64,000 bases of DNA, taken from the NCBI RefSeq assembly GCF_002807035.1, contig NZ_NIUC01000002.1:830591-894590 (forward strand), given 5' to 3'. The notes under the pieces are model-generated. The model saw only the letters and a program-made list of their open reading frames with translations, was not told where the DNA came from and did no database searches. Below are positions 55,184 through 64,000 of this stretch, piece after piece. Made by a program: the position numbers and the translations under genes. The stretch's first letter is position 1. Each line of letters starts with the position of its first letter. The stretch is from Algoriphagus formosus. Its GTDB lineage: Bacteria; Bacteroidota; Bacteroidia; Cytophagales; Cyclobacteriaceae.

Positions 55184-56965
55184 ATGGACAAACACCTCTA
55201 CGAATCCGGCTTGATCGGCAACTGTGCCTATATCGCCCATATCGAAAAGGACACCAATATCTCCTGGCTTTGCATGCCGCGTTTTGACTCAGATTTTATT
55301 TTCGGAGGAATGCTCGACCGGGAAAAAGGCGGGAAATTCACCATCCTTCCAGCCTCAGGAGAATACAGCTCCGCGCAGATTTATGTAGAAAATACCAACG
55401 TACTGGAGACCATCATCCGAAATGGAGACGAGTCTTATAAAGTCACTGATTTTGCTCCGCGCTTCAAAAACTACGATCGCTACTACAAGCCCTTGATGCT
55501 GATTCGAAAGATCGAACCGATTGCTGGTTCGCCGAAGATTCAGATTTGCTGTCAGCCTGTCACAGATCAGGGTCGGGTACAGCTCACTCCCAGTCAGGGA
55601 AGCAATCATATCCGCTACATGGGAATCGATCAGGAGTTACGGCTCACCACCAATGCCCCACTGACTTATATCTGTGAAAGCAAACCTTTTGTACTTCAGC
55701 GTCCTGTCTACTTGGTTCTTACCTACGGTAGGCCGCTGGAAGCTCCCATTGAGACTACTTCAGAGCGATTTCTTCAGTCGACGACCGACTACTGGAGATC
55801 CTGGGTGAAGTCCACCAGTATCCCTAATTTCTCTCAGCGATTGGTCTTGCGATCTGCTTTGATTCTGAAAATCCACCAGTTTGAAGATACCGGTGCTATC
55901 ATCGCAGCCTCGACTACTTCCCTGCCGGAGTCTCCGGGTAGCACCCGAAACTGGGATTACCGCTACTGCTGGATTCGTGATACCTACTATACCCTCACCT
56001 GCTTCAATAGCTTGGGGCACTTCGAGGAGCTAGAAAAATATTTTGACTTTATCTTCAATCTACCAACCGGACCCGACGGGCGCCATCAGCCTCTCTATTC
56101 GATCACAGGAGATTGGCTCCTGACGGAGGAAATTTCCGAACTGGATGGGTACTTGGGGAATAAACCAGTTCGATTTGGCAATCAGGCCTACACCCACATC
56201 CAAAATGACTTGTATGGTCAGGTATTGGTGTCGCTCTTGCCCCTTTACTCCGATCAGCGATTTACGGAGTCTGAGCGAATCCATTCAGAGCCATTGATCA
56301 TGAACCTGCTGGATAAAATCGAAGCGACCATGCATGAAAAAGACGCGGGATTGTGGGAGTTTCGAAATCTGGCGCAGGAGCATTGCTACACCTTCCTCTT
56401 TCACTGGGCTGGCGCCAATGCTGCGGCTAAAATCGGCATTCGCTTGAAAAATGAGACCATGTATCAAAAGGCTATCTACCTGCGTGATGAAGCCATCAAA
56501 AAAATAGAAGCCTGCTACCTCCCCGAGCGCAAAGCTTATGCACAGGCCATTGGCTCTAAGCATATGGATGCATCTACCCTTCAATTGATCACCATGGGCT
56601 ATTTTGGGGATGATATCGAGCGGGCAAATGAACATCTGAAAGCGCTTGAAGAAGACTTATTGGCTAAAGACTTCCTATTTTATCGCTACAAGCACATGGA
56701 CGATTTTGGGGTGCCGGAGACGACATTTTTGATTTGCGCTTTTTGGTATATCGAAGCTTTGGCCTGTGTCAATAGATTGGACGAGGCCATCGAGGGCTTT
56801 GAGACCCTCGTGAAATATTGTAATCACTTGAGTCTATTCTCTGAGGATGTAGATCAAGCTACAGGCAGCCAATGGGGCAATTTCCCACAGGCTTATTCTC
56901 ACGTGGGATTGATGAATGCAGCTTTTCGAATCGGCAAGAAATTAGATAGACCGAATTTTCTTTAA
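55184..56965 (+). CDS. glycoside hydrolase family 15 protein
   Basis: 593 residues, no signal peptide. It has the N-terminal GH15 beta-domain (LYESGLIGNCAYIAHIEKDT, NISWLCMPRFDSDFIFGGML) and the (alpha/alpha)6 catalytic barrel with GSTRNWDYRYCWIRDTYYTL and DVDQATGSQWGNFPQAYSHV near the end. Family activities are glucoamylase, dextranase and trehalase; cytosolic members in bacteria often act on trehalose or glucans. The substrate is not decided. GC and codon use return to the genome norm here. The stop overlaps the second palindromic element. Confidence 0.92.
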   Translation: MDKHLYESGLIGNCAYIAHIEKDTNISWLCMPRFDSDFIFGGMLDREKGGKFTILPASGEYSSAQIYVENTNVLETIIRNGDESYKVTDFAPRFKNYDRYYKPLMLIRKIEPIAGSPKIQICCQPVTDQGRVQLTPSQGSNHIRYMGIDQELRLTTNAPLTYICESKPFVLQRPVYLVLTYGRPLEAPIETTSERFLQSTTDYWRSWVKSTSIPNFSQRLVLRSALILKIHQFEDTGAIIAASTTSLPESPGSTRNWDYRYCWIRDTYYTLTCFNSLGHFEELEKYFDFIFNLPTGPDGRHQPLYSITGDWLLTEEISELDGYLGNKPVRFGNQAYTHIQNDLYGQVLVSLLPLYSDQRFTESERIHSEPLIMNLLDKIEATMHEKDAGLWEFRNLAQEHCYTFLFHWAGANAAAKIGIRLKNETMYQKAIYLRDEAIKKIEACYLPERKAYAQAIGSKHMDASTLQLITMGYFGDDIERANEHLKALEEDLLAKDFLFYRYKHMDDFGVPETTFLICAFWYIEALACVNRLDEAIEGFETLVKYCNHLSLFSEDVDQATGSQWGNFPQAYSHVGLMNAAFRIGKKLDRPNFL

Positions 56966-57165
56966 CCCGGATTATGCATTAGAATCTGTAGTAGCCTGTC
57001 CCGTCCCGATTGATCGGGATACGGGAAGAGCTCAAACCGCAATAAAATCAAGCATTTAGCGAATGAGGCATAGCACCGCTACGGTGATTGAGCTAAATGC
57101 AGCAAAGCGATTGATTTTGAAGCGGTTTGAGCTCGTAATAAGAAATCTAATGCATATTTCGGGTT
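56964..57165 (-). repeat. palindromic interspersed element, copy 2
   Basis: 202 bp, the reverse-complement counterpart of the element at 14571-14739, with only a few substitutions over the shared ~169 bp. A 33-bp block at ~56996-57028 is extra and contains its own hairpin (CCCGTCCCGAT and ATCGGG-AT-ACGGG). It begins on the TAA stop of the GH15 gene and sits at a convergent junction, like copy 1. It has no coding capacity. Confidence 0.85.
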
Positions 57166-57230
57166 AACCCTTATCGAGGAAAGATCCATCGAGTAAGCTC
57201 CTATCTAAATTCTAAGATCGCTGAAGGCAT

Positions 57231-57260
57231 AAAAAAAGGCGAGTCTCAAAAAGACTCGCC
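57231..57260 (-). terminator. terminator of the adhesin-porP-ompA operon
   Basis: GGCGAGTCT (57238-57246) pairs with AGACTCGCC (57252-57260), with a U-run on the minus strand from the A-run at 57231-57237. 22 bp after the OmpA-like stop. Confidence 0.88.
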
Positions 57261-57281
57261 CTTATTCACATCAATCTAAAA

Positions 57282-59684
57282 TTACATGGTATCTACTTTC
57301 TTTCTTCTTCCTGTGTAGGAGAATCCGGATTTTCCTACCCGAAGTTCTGTACGTCTGTTGAGCTGATGCATAGCAGGAGTACAAGTCACTTCGTTACAGT
57401 TGTGGATCGGCTGGGTTTCACCATACCACTGATGCTCCATACGATTCTCTTCAATGCCTCGCTTCATCAGATAGTCCATCACTACTTTGGCGCGACGCTC
57501 TGACAATCCCACATTGTAATCATCAGAACCTCTCTGGTCAGTATGTCCTTCGATGTAAAGCATCAAGTTTGGCATCCGCTGTAGCATGATGGCTGTTCGC
57601 TCGAGCTCCTTCTTGTGTACCGAACGAAGCATGGACTTATCAAAGTCAAAGTAGATAGTCGGGATCTCATTGATCTCGTCCTGAAGCATGGTGAAGATGT
57701 CCTCTGGATTACAGAAGTCCAATCCGGTAAGCTCTGTAGGCACATCATATTGCTTGGTAGCATCCGGGAAGGCTTCCAATACCAACTCGGAACGTCTATT
57801 CAACTGATGATCTGCTTCAGAACACGGAACTCCATTGCCACAGTCATTGACAAGGTTTTGCTCACCAAACCACTCCAATCGAATCCGATCAGGAGAGATG
57901 TTGTATTGAGCCATATATTCTGTCACCGCTTTCGCACGATTGTTGGAAAGCGTGATATTGTACTCATCTGATGCTCTAGAGTCTGTGTGAGAAGCCACCA
58001 ATAGATCTAGGAAGCTATATTTTTTCATGATCTCCGCAATCTTATCCAAGGCAGGCTTGGCATCCTCGCGGATCGCATACTTATCCAAATCATAATAAAC
58101 GATGTCCACAAATACCGGCAACTGATATGGGATCGGAGACAACTTGTACTCTCGCTTCACAGTATCACCTTCAAATCCCTTGGTGGAAATGGTATTATCC
58201 GTAACCGAGAAATATCCCGGCTTACTGATCGTCAATGAGAAGTCGCTTTCCGGCTCAAGTTCTGCAGTCAAAGCTCCTTGATTCATTTGGGTAATGACAT
58301 TTCCATTCTGTGTGTTATCACGCATGGTAGCCATATAGCTATCCGTTACCACTAAGCCATCACAGTCGATTACTCTAGCCAGGAATTGCTTGAAAGCATC
58401 CTCCATTACATATAGATCATCAAGCCCTTCCCCTCCTTTACGGTTGGAAGAAAGGTAGATTTCACCATTTTCAAGTTCTCGGTAGCCAAAATCATCTGCG
58501 ACAGAATTAATTGGCATGCCCATATTTTTCACATTAGAGGCAGTTCCATTGCTGAAATCAGCCACATAGACATCCATCCCCCCTACTCGTGGATGACCTG
58601 TCGATGAGAAATAAAACTTATCGTCTTTTCTAAAAGGGTGAGTTTCGTTTCCTTTAGTATTGAGTGGTGCTCCAAGATTTACTGGTGCAGTAAAATTCAT
58701 TTCTGCATCGTATTCAGAATAGTAAATATCATAACCACCTATTCCATCCGGCATATCAGAAGCGAAATAGAGTCTTTTTGCCTGCTCATCTACAAATGGA
58801 TGCATGACAGAATAATTCAGAGAATCATTGAATGGAAAGGCCATGAATCCTTCCAATTGACCGTCCTCATTTACCTTGCTGTAATAAATCTCTGATTGTA
58901 CGGCGATTTGTCTGTCACCTTTTGCCTTCTTTATATCCCGAGTCACGGAATAAAACAGCACCCCGGCCTCTTTTGCATAAGATGGATCTGCAAAGTTCTT
59001 CGTACCGGGCACATTGGAAACTATTTTAGACACATTCCCTTCTGTGTCTTGCTTGTAAAGTGAGAAATATTGACGCCCCGTGTAATCACTTTTTTCTTCA
59101 CTGAAAAACTCATTCTTGTAGTCAATTCTGATACCGGGCATTTTCTTAGTAGGCATTTCTCCGCCCCGGTCAGAGACAAAATACTTATTCCCTGCAGCAT
59201 CCTGAGCAACAACAAAATCAGAACCTTCAGAATTTAGACCTTCTGCCGGCTGGATATTTACCTTTCTCTGGGTCTCTGGAGAAATGAATGTCTCTAAATA
59301 ACTCATCAAAGAATCAGGAGAAACATTTCTTCCTCTCAAATCGCTCTTTCCTGCTTCTAGTTTTCCTGCCTTTTGTGCTGCTGACAACAAGCTTATAAAA
59401 TCCTCCCGAGTGGCCTCATCCTCGTATGAGATGGTGTTTTTCCACCATTCCAAGGATTTGTCATAGTTTCTTACAACATCATAGGCCCTAGCGGTACTTT
59501 TGGCTGTCTCATAGTTTGGCTTCTTCGCGTAAGCCTGCTCATAAATATCGATCGCGCGCTGGTAGTTCATCAGCTCCATCTGTGCATCAGCGAATCTCAC
59601 CTTGCTCTTTTGAGCTGTAACAGATTGACTGAGTCCTAAAAATAAACTAGCTGAGATACTTAATATGGTCAATGTCTTTTTCAT
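57282..59684 (-). CDS. OmpA-family protein with PD40-like propeller and two OmpA domains
   Basis: 800 residues from ATG 59684 (MKKTLTILSISASLFLGLSQ); ATG 59696 would overlap the upstream stop. A TPR-like N-terminus (ANYRAIDIYEQAYAKKP type) is followed by a WD40/PD40-like propeller at ~190-430 (RLYFASDMPDGIGGYDIYYS). Two OmpA-like peptidoglycan-binding domains follow, with VASHTDSRASDEYNITLSNN (~560) and YIEGHTDQRGSDDYNVGLSE (~710). A double OmpA end is unusual. Directly downstream of porP/sprF, as PorE/SprE-linked OmpA proteins of type IX secretion are. It probably anchors the adhesin machinery to peptidoglycan. Confidence 0.88.
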   Translation of the reverse strand: MKKTLTILSISASLFLGLSQSVTAQKSKVRFADAQMELMNYQRAIDIYEQAYAKKPNYETAKSTARAYDVVRNYDKSLEWWKNTISYEDEATREDFISLLSAAQKAGKLEAGKSDLRGRNVSPDSLMSYLETFISPETQRKVNIQPAEGLNSEGSDFVVAQDAAGNKYFVSDRGGEMPTKKMPGIRIDYKNEFFSEEKSDYTGRQYFSLYKQDTEGNVSKIVSNVPGTKNFADPSYAKEAGVLFYSVTRDIKKAKGDRQIAVQSEIYYSKVNEDGQLEGFMAFPFNDSLNYSVMHPFVDEQAKRLYFASDMPDGIGGYDIYYSEYDAEMNFTAPVNLGAPLNTKGNETHPFRKDDKFYFSSTGHPRVGGMDVYVADFSNGTASNVKNMGMPINSVADDFGYRELENGEIYLSSNRKGGEGLDDLYVMEDAFKQFLARVIDCDGLVVTDSYMATMRDNTQNGNVITQMNQGALTAELEPESDFSLTISKPGYFSVTDNTISTKGFEGDTVKREYKLSPIPYQLPVFVDIVYYDLDKYAIREDAKPALDKIAEIMKKYSFLDLLVASHTDSRASDEYNITLSNNRAKAVTEYMAQYNISPDRIRLEWFGEQNLVNDCGNGVPCSEADHQLNRRSELVLEAFPDATKQYDVPTELTGLDFCNPEDIFTMLQDEINEIPTIYFDFDKSMLRSVHKKELERTAIMLQRMPNLMLYIEGHTDQRGSDDYNVGLSERRAKVVMDYLMKRGIEENRMEHQWYGETQPIHNCNEVTCTPAMHQLNRRTELRVGKSGFSYTGRRKKVDTM

Positions 59685-59686
59685 AA

Positions 59687-60661
59687 TCAGAACCATCTTT
59701 GATTTTTCATTACTGCTCTTCTTGGAATCATGTAGAATCCTACAGAAAGTTCATGAGAATTACTTCTGAAATCCTGCAGTACGTTGAGGTTATGATCATA
59801 AGCATAACCGAGTCTTATTCTATCTGTAGCGAAAATTTCCACAATCGCTGCAAAGGCATTTCTATTGGAAAGATTTTCTGGAAGGTTGTCATTCCAAATC
59901 TTCATATTGGATCTATAAGAACCTCCTAGCCAAATTCGCTCTCCAAACAAGAACATCGCATTGATGTCATAATTGGTTGGAGCTCCTTTCACCTCCTTGA
60001 TTAAGAAACTTGGCTTGAACTTCACCGTGCTTCCTAAGTCAAACAGGGCACCTGCTGTCAAATAATAGTGAAAGTCATGGTAGGCAAGAGCTACATCCTC
60101 TCTTTCAAGGGCTCTTTTACCAATCATATTGTATACACTGAAACCAGCATAGAATTTTGAGGTGTGGAAGAATAGTCCAGAATTCAAGTTGGGAGTGAAT
60201 AGATTAATTCTCCCATCAGGAATTTCTGAATCAGGAAAATCATTAGGATCCAGCATACTACCATCAATAGCGTATTCAGTCACCCCGGCACTTACTCCCA
60301 GCCCTAGGTAGCTATCCCGTCCCGTTTGGATACGATAAGCGTAGGTCAGCAAACCTCCGTTGGTCCGCGCTGGCCCAATGTTATCTGACAAAATGGAGAA
60401 ACCAAACCCCATGGTGCCTTCATTGGCGCTTAGGTCAGCGGTGACCGTAAAGGTTTCAGGTGATCCAGGGAAGCGGATCCACTGCGACCTAAAGGTGGAT
60501 TGAATGTAGGGCTCTCCCTTGTAGCCAGCATATCCCGGATTGACATGCAATCCATTGAAAATGTACTGACTAAATTGGGGAAGCTGCTGCCCAAAAGTCC
60601 CCCCCGTAGCCATTAAGGCCAGTAGGAAGGTTATACCGATGATTTTAAAAGTAGTTTTCAT
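59687..60661 (-). CDS. PorP/SprF-family type IX secretion membrane protein
   Basis: 325 residues from ATG 60661, which gives a signal peptide (MKTTFKIIGITFLLALMATG, cleavage before QQLPQ); longer in-frame starts up to 60781 would hide it. The family-defining beginning QLPQFSQYIFNGLHVNPGYA, then AGYKGEPYIQSTFRSQWIRF and GSPETFTVTADLS are present, and the barrel ends SVGFYMIPRRA. PorP/SprF proteins help export or anchor specific T9SS cargo, usually the adhesin encoded next door. Between the adhesin (133 bp upstream) and the OmpA-like gene. Confidence 0.93.
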   Translation of the reverse strand: MKTTFKIIGITFLLALMATGGTFGQQLPQFSQYIFNGLHVNPGYAGYKGEPYIQSTFRSQWIRFPGSPETFTVTADLSANEGTMGFGFSILSDNIGPARTNGGLLTYAYRIQTGRDSYLGLGVSAGVTEYAIDGSMLDPNDFPDSEIPDGRINLFTPNLNSGLFFHTSKFYAGFSVYNMIGKRALEREDVALAYHDFHYYLTAGALFDLGSTVKFKPSFLIKEVKGAPTNYDINAMFLFGERIWLGGSYRSNMKIWNDNLPENLSNRNAFAAIVEIFATDRIRLGYAYDHNLNVLQDFRSNSHELSVGFYMIPRRAVMKNQRWF

Positions 60662-60793
60662 CTGATTGTTATTTGAATTTTGGAGGTCAGACCTGCCTTC
60701 CGAAGACAGGGATAATCTCGCATGGCTGCCTCGAATAACTCGAGGAATTCTAAGAATATTTTCAGCCATGCTCGATTTCATAACGCTTCTTGA

Positions 60794-63700
60794 TTAATCT
60801 TCTTTAATTACTTGGATCCAGCCTGTAAACTCATGCTCTCTTCCAGATCGGTCTACCGTTCTCAAGACGAAGAAGTATGTTCCTGAAACTTGTCCTGGTG
60901 CATTCCAGTCGTTTCTGTAATTCTCCTGCTCAAGGACATGGTCCCCGTATCTGTTAAAGATAGTAATCTCATTGCTTACAAACTTACCTAGTCCCTTGAT
61001 CTCGAAAGAATCATTGTCTCCGTCGTTGTTCGGCGTAATAACATTCGGTATTCTGAATGGTAATACTTGATTCACATCGTCGTCTTGGTTGTTGGTAGTA
61101 TCGACATCTTCTTCTTCAGCTCCCACTGTTGCGATGTTTGTGATCGTTCCGGCATCACCTGCCTGTACCCTCACTCTGAAGACAATTACTCCGTCTGCTG
61201 GTAAGAATGGCACATTCCAAGTAATTCTACTTCCCGTCACCGCTGGCGTACCTACCTGAATCTGCTCGTCATTGGTAAATACTACGCTCGAGCTTAGGTA
61301 AGTGACACTTGCTGGTAGCTCATCCACGATTTCAACATTGGTGGCTGGAGTGCCTCCGATATTTCTCACCGTGATCTCGTACTCAAACTCATCGCCTTCG
61401 TAGATTTCTACTTCGAAGCTGGTCTTCTCTACTGAGAGATCAACCTGATCGTTCAGTAATCTGAAGAATACCAAGGCATCGTCATTGTTATCAGGGAAGG
61501 CTGTCTCTCTGAGTACATATCTCAGTGTATAAGCTCTTGCCTCATTTACATTCGGTATCAAGCTCAATTCACCGTTATCGTCGATCAATAGACCTATAAC
61601 GCCATCCAATTCAGTGAATTCGAAGTCCACATCAGCTGGGTCTGGACGCTCGCCTTCTAGGAGGTCATTGTCAAGGATATTTCCAAGTAGACCGCCATAG
61701 CTGACGAAGTAGTCTCCGAAGTCATCATCATTAGCGATGATCTCAACCTCAGCCTGCACACATACCCAACCAAAGTCCATATCTAGATGTACTCGAGAAT
61801 CGGAGGAGACTGTTCTAGAGACCGTATCATCAGTGGTCAATCCACATCGTTCTTCGAAGCGAATTGAATTGATATCTGTCATTCTTCCTCCTTCGTTTGG
61901 AAGATTCTTGACTAGTCCTGTTGCAGCCATTGCAGATGCACTAGCTAAGAGAACCGGATCAGCAGTAATTACAGCAGTATATTCACCATAAATCGCTCCT
62001 CCTTGATCATCAAACATATCATCTGCTGTAGCACCTGGTCTTTCTCTCCAGTATCCCAGAACACCCACAACTACATTTGCATCGTATCCGTTTGGCCCTG
62101 TGACGCGGATATTACCGCCATCTGTAGTACCTGCTAGACCAGCTTTGTTCAATTCGCCCTCATTCTCAGGTCCGTCGTATCGACCATCACCGTTCAAGTC
62201 AAACCACTCCCATTCTCGAATGGAGATAGCACCTGCAGCAGGATCGTTTAAGGTTACCTGACCATCATTATTGGCATCGAACCACTCGTTCTGGATACCA
62301 TCCTGATTCAGATCATACCATACGAAGTCTCCTAGCACGACACCATCAAACGGTGCATAAGGGAAGTCTTCGACTACTGGTACACAGACCTCTACCTCTC
62401 TGAAGGCTAGCGAGCTCTTCTGGAAGTTGAATAGACCCTGTGCATTCAAGTTGGCATCCTGAACTTGTATCAAATAGTTACCAGTTGGAACATCTTTGAA
62501 GACGTAACGTCCCTCTGCATCCGTGATGACAATCAATGTCTCACCAGGAGTGTCACCTTGTGGAATCAAGGTAATCGGAACATTTGGTAATGGCTGATCT
62601 GTCAAGGCATTGTAAACAATACCAGTGACAAGTGTCCAGTCAATGCATCCTATATCTACCGTTTCTTCGGCTTCTTCAGTCACCTCATCCTCAGTCACAG
62701 GATCAGTGAAGGTCGCAGTAGCCACATTCAGGATTGACCCTTTATTTGCGAGATCAGCAATAGTCACTGTATAGCTCGTTTCGAAGCTAGTAGACTCACC
62801 AGGAAGAAGTACATCAATTACTTCATCTAGTCCAGTCAGTGGATCTGCCACCGCTATGTCGGTGAGAGTAGTATTTCCTGTATTGGTCACTACAATTGTG
62901 TAGTTAATTATCTCACCTTCATCCTGTACAGCTTCTACATCTGCCTCCTTGGTGATGGTGATTGAAGAGCTTCGATCGATTGGTGTTTCAATCTCAGTTT
63001 CATCTTCAGGATCATCTTCACCCTCAGGGCTATCTCCTGTAGTCAAGGCAGTATTCAGTACAAATCCTGCATCCACATCCGCCTGAGTCACCACATAATC
63101 AGTGTCAACAGACGTCGAAGCTCCTGGTGCCAGAGTTCCAACATTGACATCCAAGGCTGTTAATGGATCTTCTACCGTAACGTTGGTCAAGGTCACATTA
63201 CCTGTGTTGGTCACTGTCAAAGTGTATGTGATAACATCTCCAGCTTCGCTCACTTGAGCTCCATTATCAGATTTAATCACCTGAATAGATGGATTGCGCT
63301 CTACAGGAGTTTCAATCTCCGTATCATCCTCAGGGTCTTCTCCATCAGGGCTCTCTCCTTCTGTCAAGGCTGTGTTCAGTACAAAACCTGCATCCACATC
63401 CGCCTGAGTCACCACGTAGTCAGTATCTACTGAAGTGGATGCTCCAGGAGCCAGAGTTCCTACATTGACATCTAAACCAGTCAATGGATCATCAACAGTT
63501 ACATTGGTCAAGGTCACATTACCTGTGTTGGTTACTGTCAAGGTATATGTGATAACATCACCAGCTTCGCTCACTTGAGCTCCATTATCAGATTTAATCA
63601 CCTGAATAGATGGGTTTCGAATAGCTTCAACAATTGCATCATCCTCATCGGATACCGGAGTCTGTCCGGAGAATGCAAACACGTTGGCTACGTTCACAAT

Positions 63701-64000
63701 TGAACCGTTATCGATATCTGCCTGAGTTACCACATAGGTGGTTTCTCTTACAACTACCTGACCCGGTACCATCGATCCGACATTCTCGCTAAAGCCTGTC
63801 AACGGATCACTGATTGTCACACCTGCAAGAGTTGTGTTACCGGTGTTAGTCACAGTCAAGGTGTAAGTCACTTCCTGTCCTGCTGCGTCTACCGAGGTAG
63901 GATCAGCTGTCTTATCCATATTGATACTTGGTAGTTGAATCGCTTCAACCACTGCATCATCCTCATCGGATACCGGAGTCTGTCCGGAGAATGCAAACAC
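60794..64000 (-). CDS. giant T9SS adhesin, C-terminal part (partial)
   Basis: 1068 residues visible; the 5' end lies beyond 64000. At least four DUF11/SdrD-like Ig repeats of 106-109 residues (ITYTLTVTNTGNVTLTNV type) occupy ~64000-62651; the copies at 63619-63299 and 63298-62975 are close to identical. An SdrB-like domain (TGIVYNALTDQPLPNVPITL) and an EF-like DLNQDGIQNEWFDANNDGQV stretch follow. Further DUF11 (EFEYEITVRNIGGTPATNVE) leads to a gliding-motility-type C-terminal domain VITPNNDGDNDSFEIKGLGK ... IFNRYGDHV ... GTYFFVLRTVD, the T9SS export signal. Surface adhesin of unknown ligand; Ca binding is likely from the Asp-rich loops. Confidence 0.9.
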   Translation of the reverse strand: MFAFSGQTPVSDEDDAVVEAIQLPSINMDKTADPTSVDAAGQEVTYTLTVTNTGNTTLAGVTISDPLTGFSENVGSMVPGQVVVRETTYVVTQADIDNGSIVNVANVFAFSGQTPVSDEDDAIVEAIRNPSIQVIKSDNGAQVSEAGDVITYTLTVTNTGNVTLTNVTVDDPLTGLDVNVGTLAPGASTSVDTDYVVTQADVDAGFVLNTALTEGESPDGEDPEDDTEIETPVERNPSIQVIKSDNGAQVSEAGDVITYTLTVTNTGNVTLTNVTVEDPLTALDVNVGTLAPGASTSVDTDYVVTQADVDAGFVLNTALTTGDSPEGEDDPEDETEIETPIDRSSSITITKEADVEAVQDEGEIINYTIVVTNTGNTTLTDIAVADPLTGLDEVIDVLLPGESTSFETSYTVTIADLANKGSILNVATATFTDPVTEDEVTEEAEETVDIGCIDWTLVTGIVYNALTDQPLPNVPITLIPQGDTPGETLIVITDAEGRYVFKDVPTGNYLIQVQDANLNAQGLFNFQKSSLAFREVEVCVPVVEDFPYAPFDGVVLGDFVWYDLNQDGIQNEWFDANNDGQVTLNDPAAGAISIREWEWFDLNGDGRYDGPENEGELNKAGLAGTTDGGNIRVTGPNGYDANVVVGVLGYWRERPGATADDMFDDQGGAIYGEYTAVITADPVLLASASAMAATGLVKNLPNEGGRMTDINSIRFEERCGLTTDDTVSRTVSSDSRVHLDMDFGWVCVQAEVEIIANDDDFGDYFVSYGGLLGNILDNDLLEGERPDPADVDFEFTELDGVIGLLIDDNGELSLIPNVNEARAYTLRYVLRETAFPDNNDDALVFFRLLNDQVDLSVEKTSFEVEIYEGDEFEYEITVRNIGGTPATNVEIVDELPASVTYLSSSVVFTNDEQIQVGTPAVTGSRITWNVPFLPADGVIVFRVRVQAGDAGTITNIATVGAEEEDVDTTNNQDDDVNQVLPFRIPNVITPNNDGDNDSFEIKGLGKFVSNEITIFNRYGDHVLEQENYRNDWNAPGQVSGTYFFVLRTVDRSGREHEFTGWIQVIKED
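62975..63619 (-). repeat. tandem repeats coding for Ig-like adhesin domains
   Basis: Two consecutive units (63619-63299, 107 codons; 63298-62975, 108 codons) are nearly identical in DNA. A related pair with a 318-bp period spans 63682-64000. Such near-identity points to recent unit duplication or gene conversion. Confidence 0.8.

Noticed and set aside
62651..64000. CRISPR-like repeats
   Set aside because: The repeat period is ~320 bp and the units are coding; there are no short spacers.

Overview
The window comes from a member of the Bacteroidota, most likely the order Cytophagales near Algoriphagus/Cyclobacteriaceae. This is inferred from gene content, not from a search. The evidence is a SusC/SusD pair, PorP/SprF and a giant adhesin with a gliding-motility-type C-terminal domain (type IX secretion), bacillithiol synthesis (BshC), a DUF4290 gene next to murA, MnmD without MnmC, and promoters resembling the Bacteroidota -7 element TAnnTTTG. 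Most of the window is ordinary chromosome.

Layout. 1-641: 5' part of sucA. 0.8-6.6 kb: operon of SusC receptor, SusD-like lipoprotein and a third lipoprotein. 7.2-9.9 kb: small exported protein, 5-formyl-THF cyclo-ligase, BshC. 10-12.4 kb: M16 peptidase, IspF, MnmD. 12.4-14.6 kb: an SDR and an M20 amidohydrolase. 14.8-16.4 kb: ECF sigma operon whose third product joins a CpxP/Spy-like helical part to a SusC plug-like tail. 16.4-22.6 kb: beta-barrel protein and two large tandem paralogues with a plug-like C-terminus but no barrel. 22.8-27.1 kb: gltX, then rpsP-rimM-trmD-rplS. 27.4 kb: tRNA-Arg(CCU). 27.6-32.8 kb: three-gene phosphorelay. 33.2-34.8 kb: fhs. 34.9-39.6 kb: lipoprotein, two SDRs, acetoacetate-decarboxylase-like protein and a sugar-acid dehydratase. 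39.6-45.9 kb: GT61 transferase, murA, DUF4290, UvrD-type helicase, lipid A-type acyltransferase. 46-48.1 kb: ECF sigma, anti-sigma, gmk, nadD. 48.1-55 kb: AT-rich accessory array. 55.2-57 kb: GH15 hydrolase. 57.3-64 kb: OmpA-like protein, PorP/SprF and the C-terminal part of a T9SS adhesin.

The accessory array at 48-55 kb is the most unusual region. A module has duplicated in tandem downstream of nadD, and each extra copy carries the last ~110 bp of nadD as a scar. A module holds a structured leader, a short exported Cys-rich peptide gene, a hairpin terminator and a beta-propeller lipoprotein gene. The middle module also holds a second propeller gene overlapping a CxxC thioredoxin-like lipoprotein gene. 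All three peptide genes carry one disabling base change at a different place (UGA at a Cys position, UAG in the signal peptide, ACG for the start codon). The array is therefore either decaying in parallel or expressed in an unusual way. The context resembles NVEALA-type peptide plus 6-bladed propeller loci of Bacteroides.

A second notable element is a ~169-bp near-identical palindromic repeat present twice in opposite orientation, 42 kb apart. Each copy starts exactly on the stop codon of a gene at a convergent junction.
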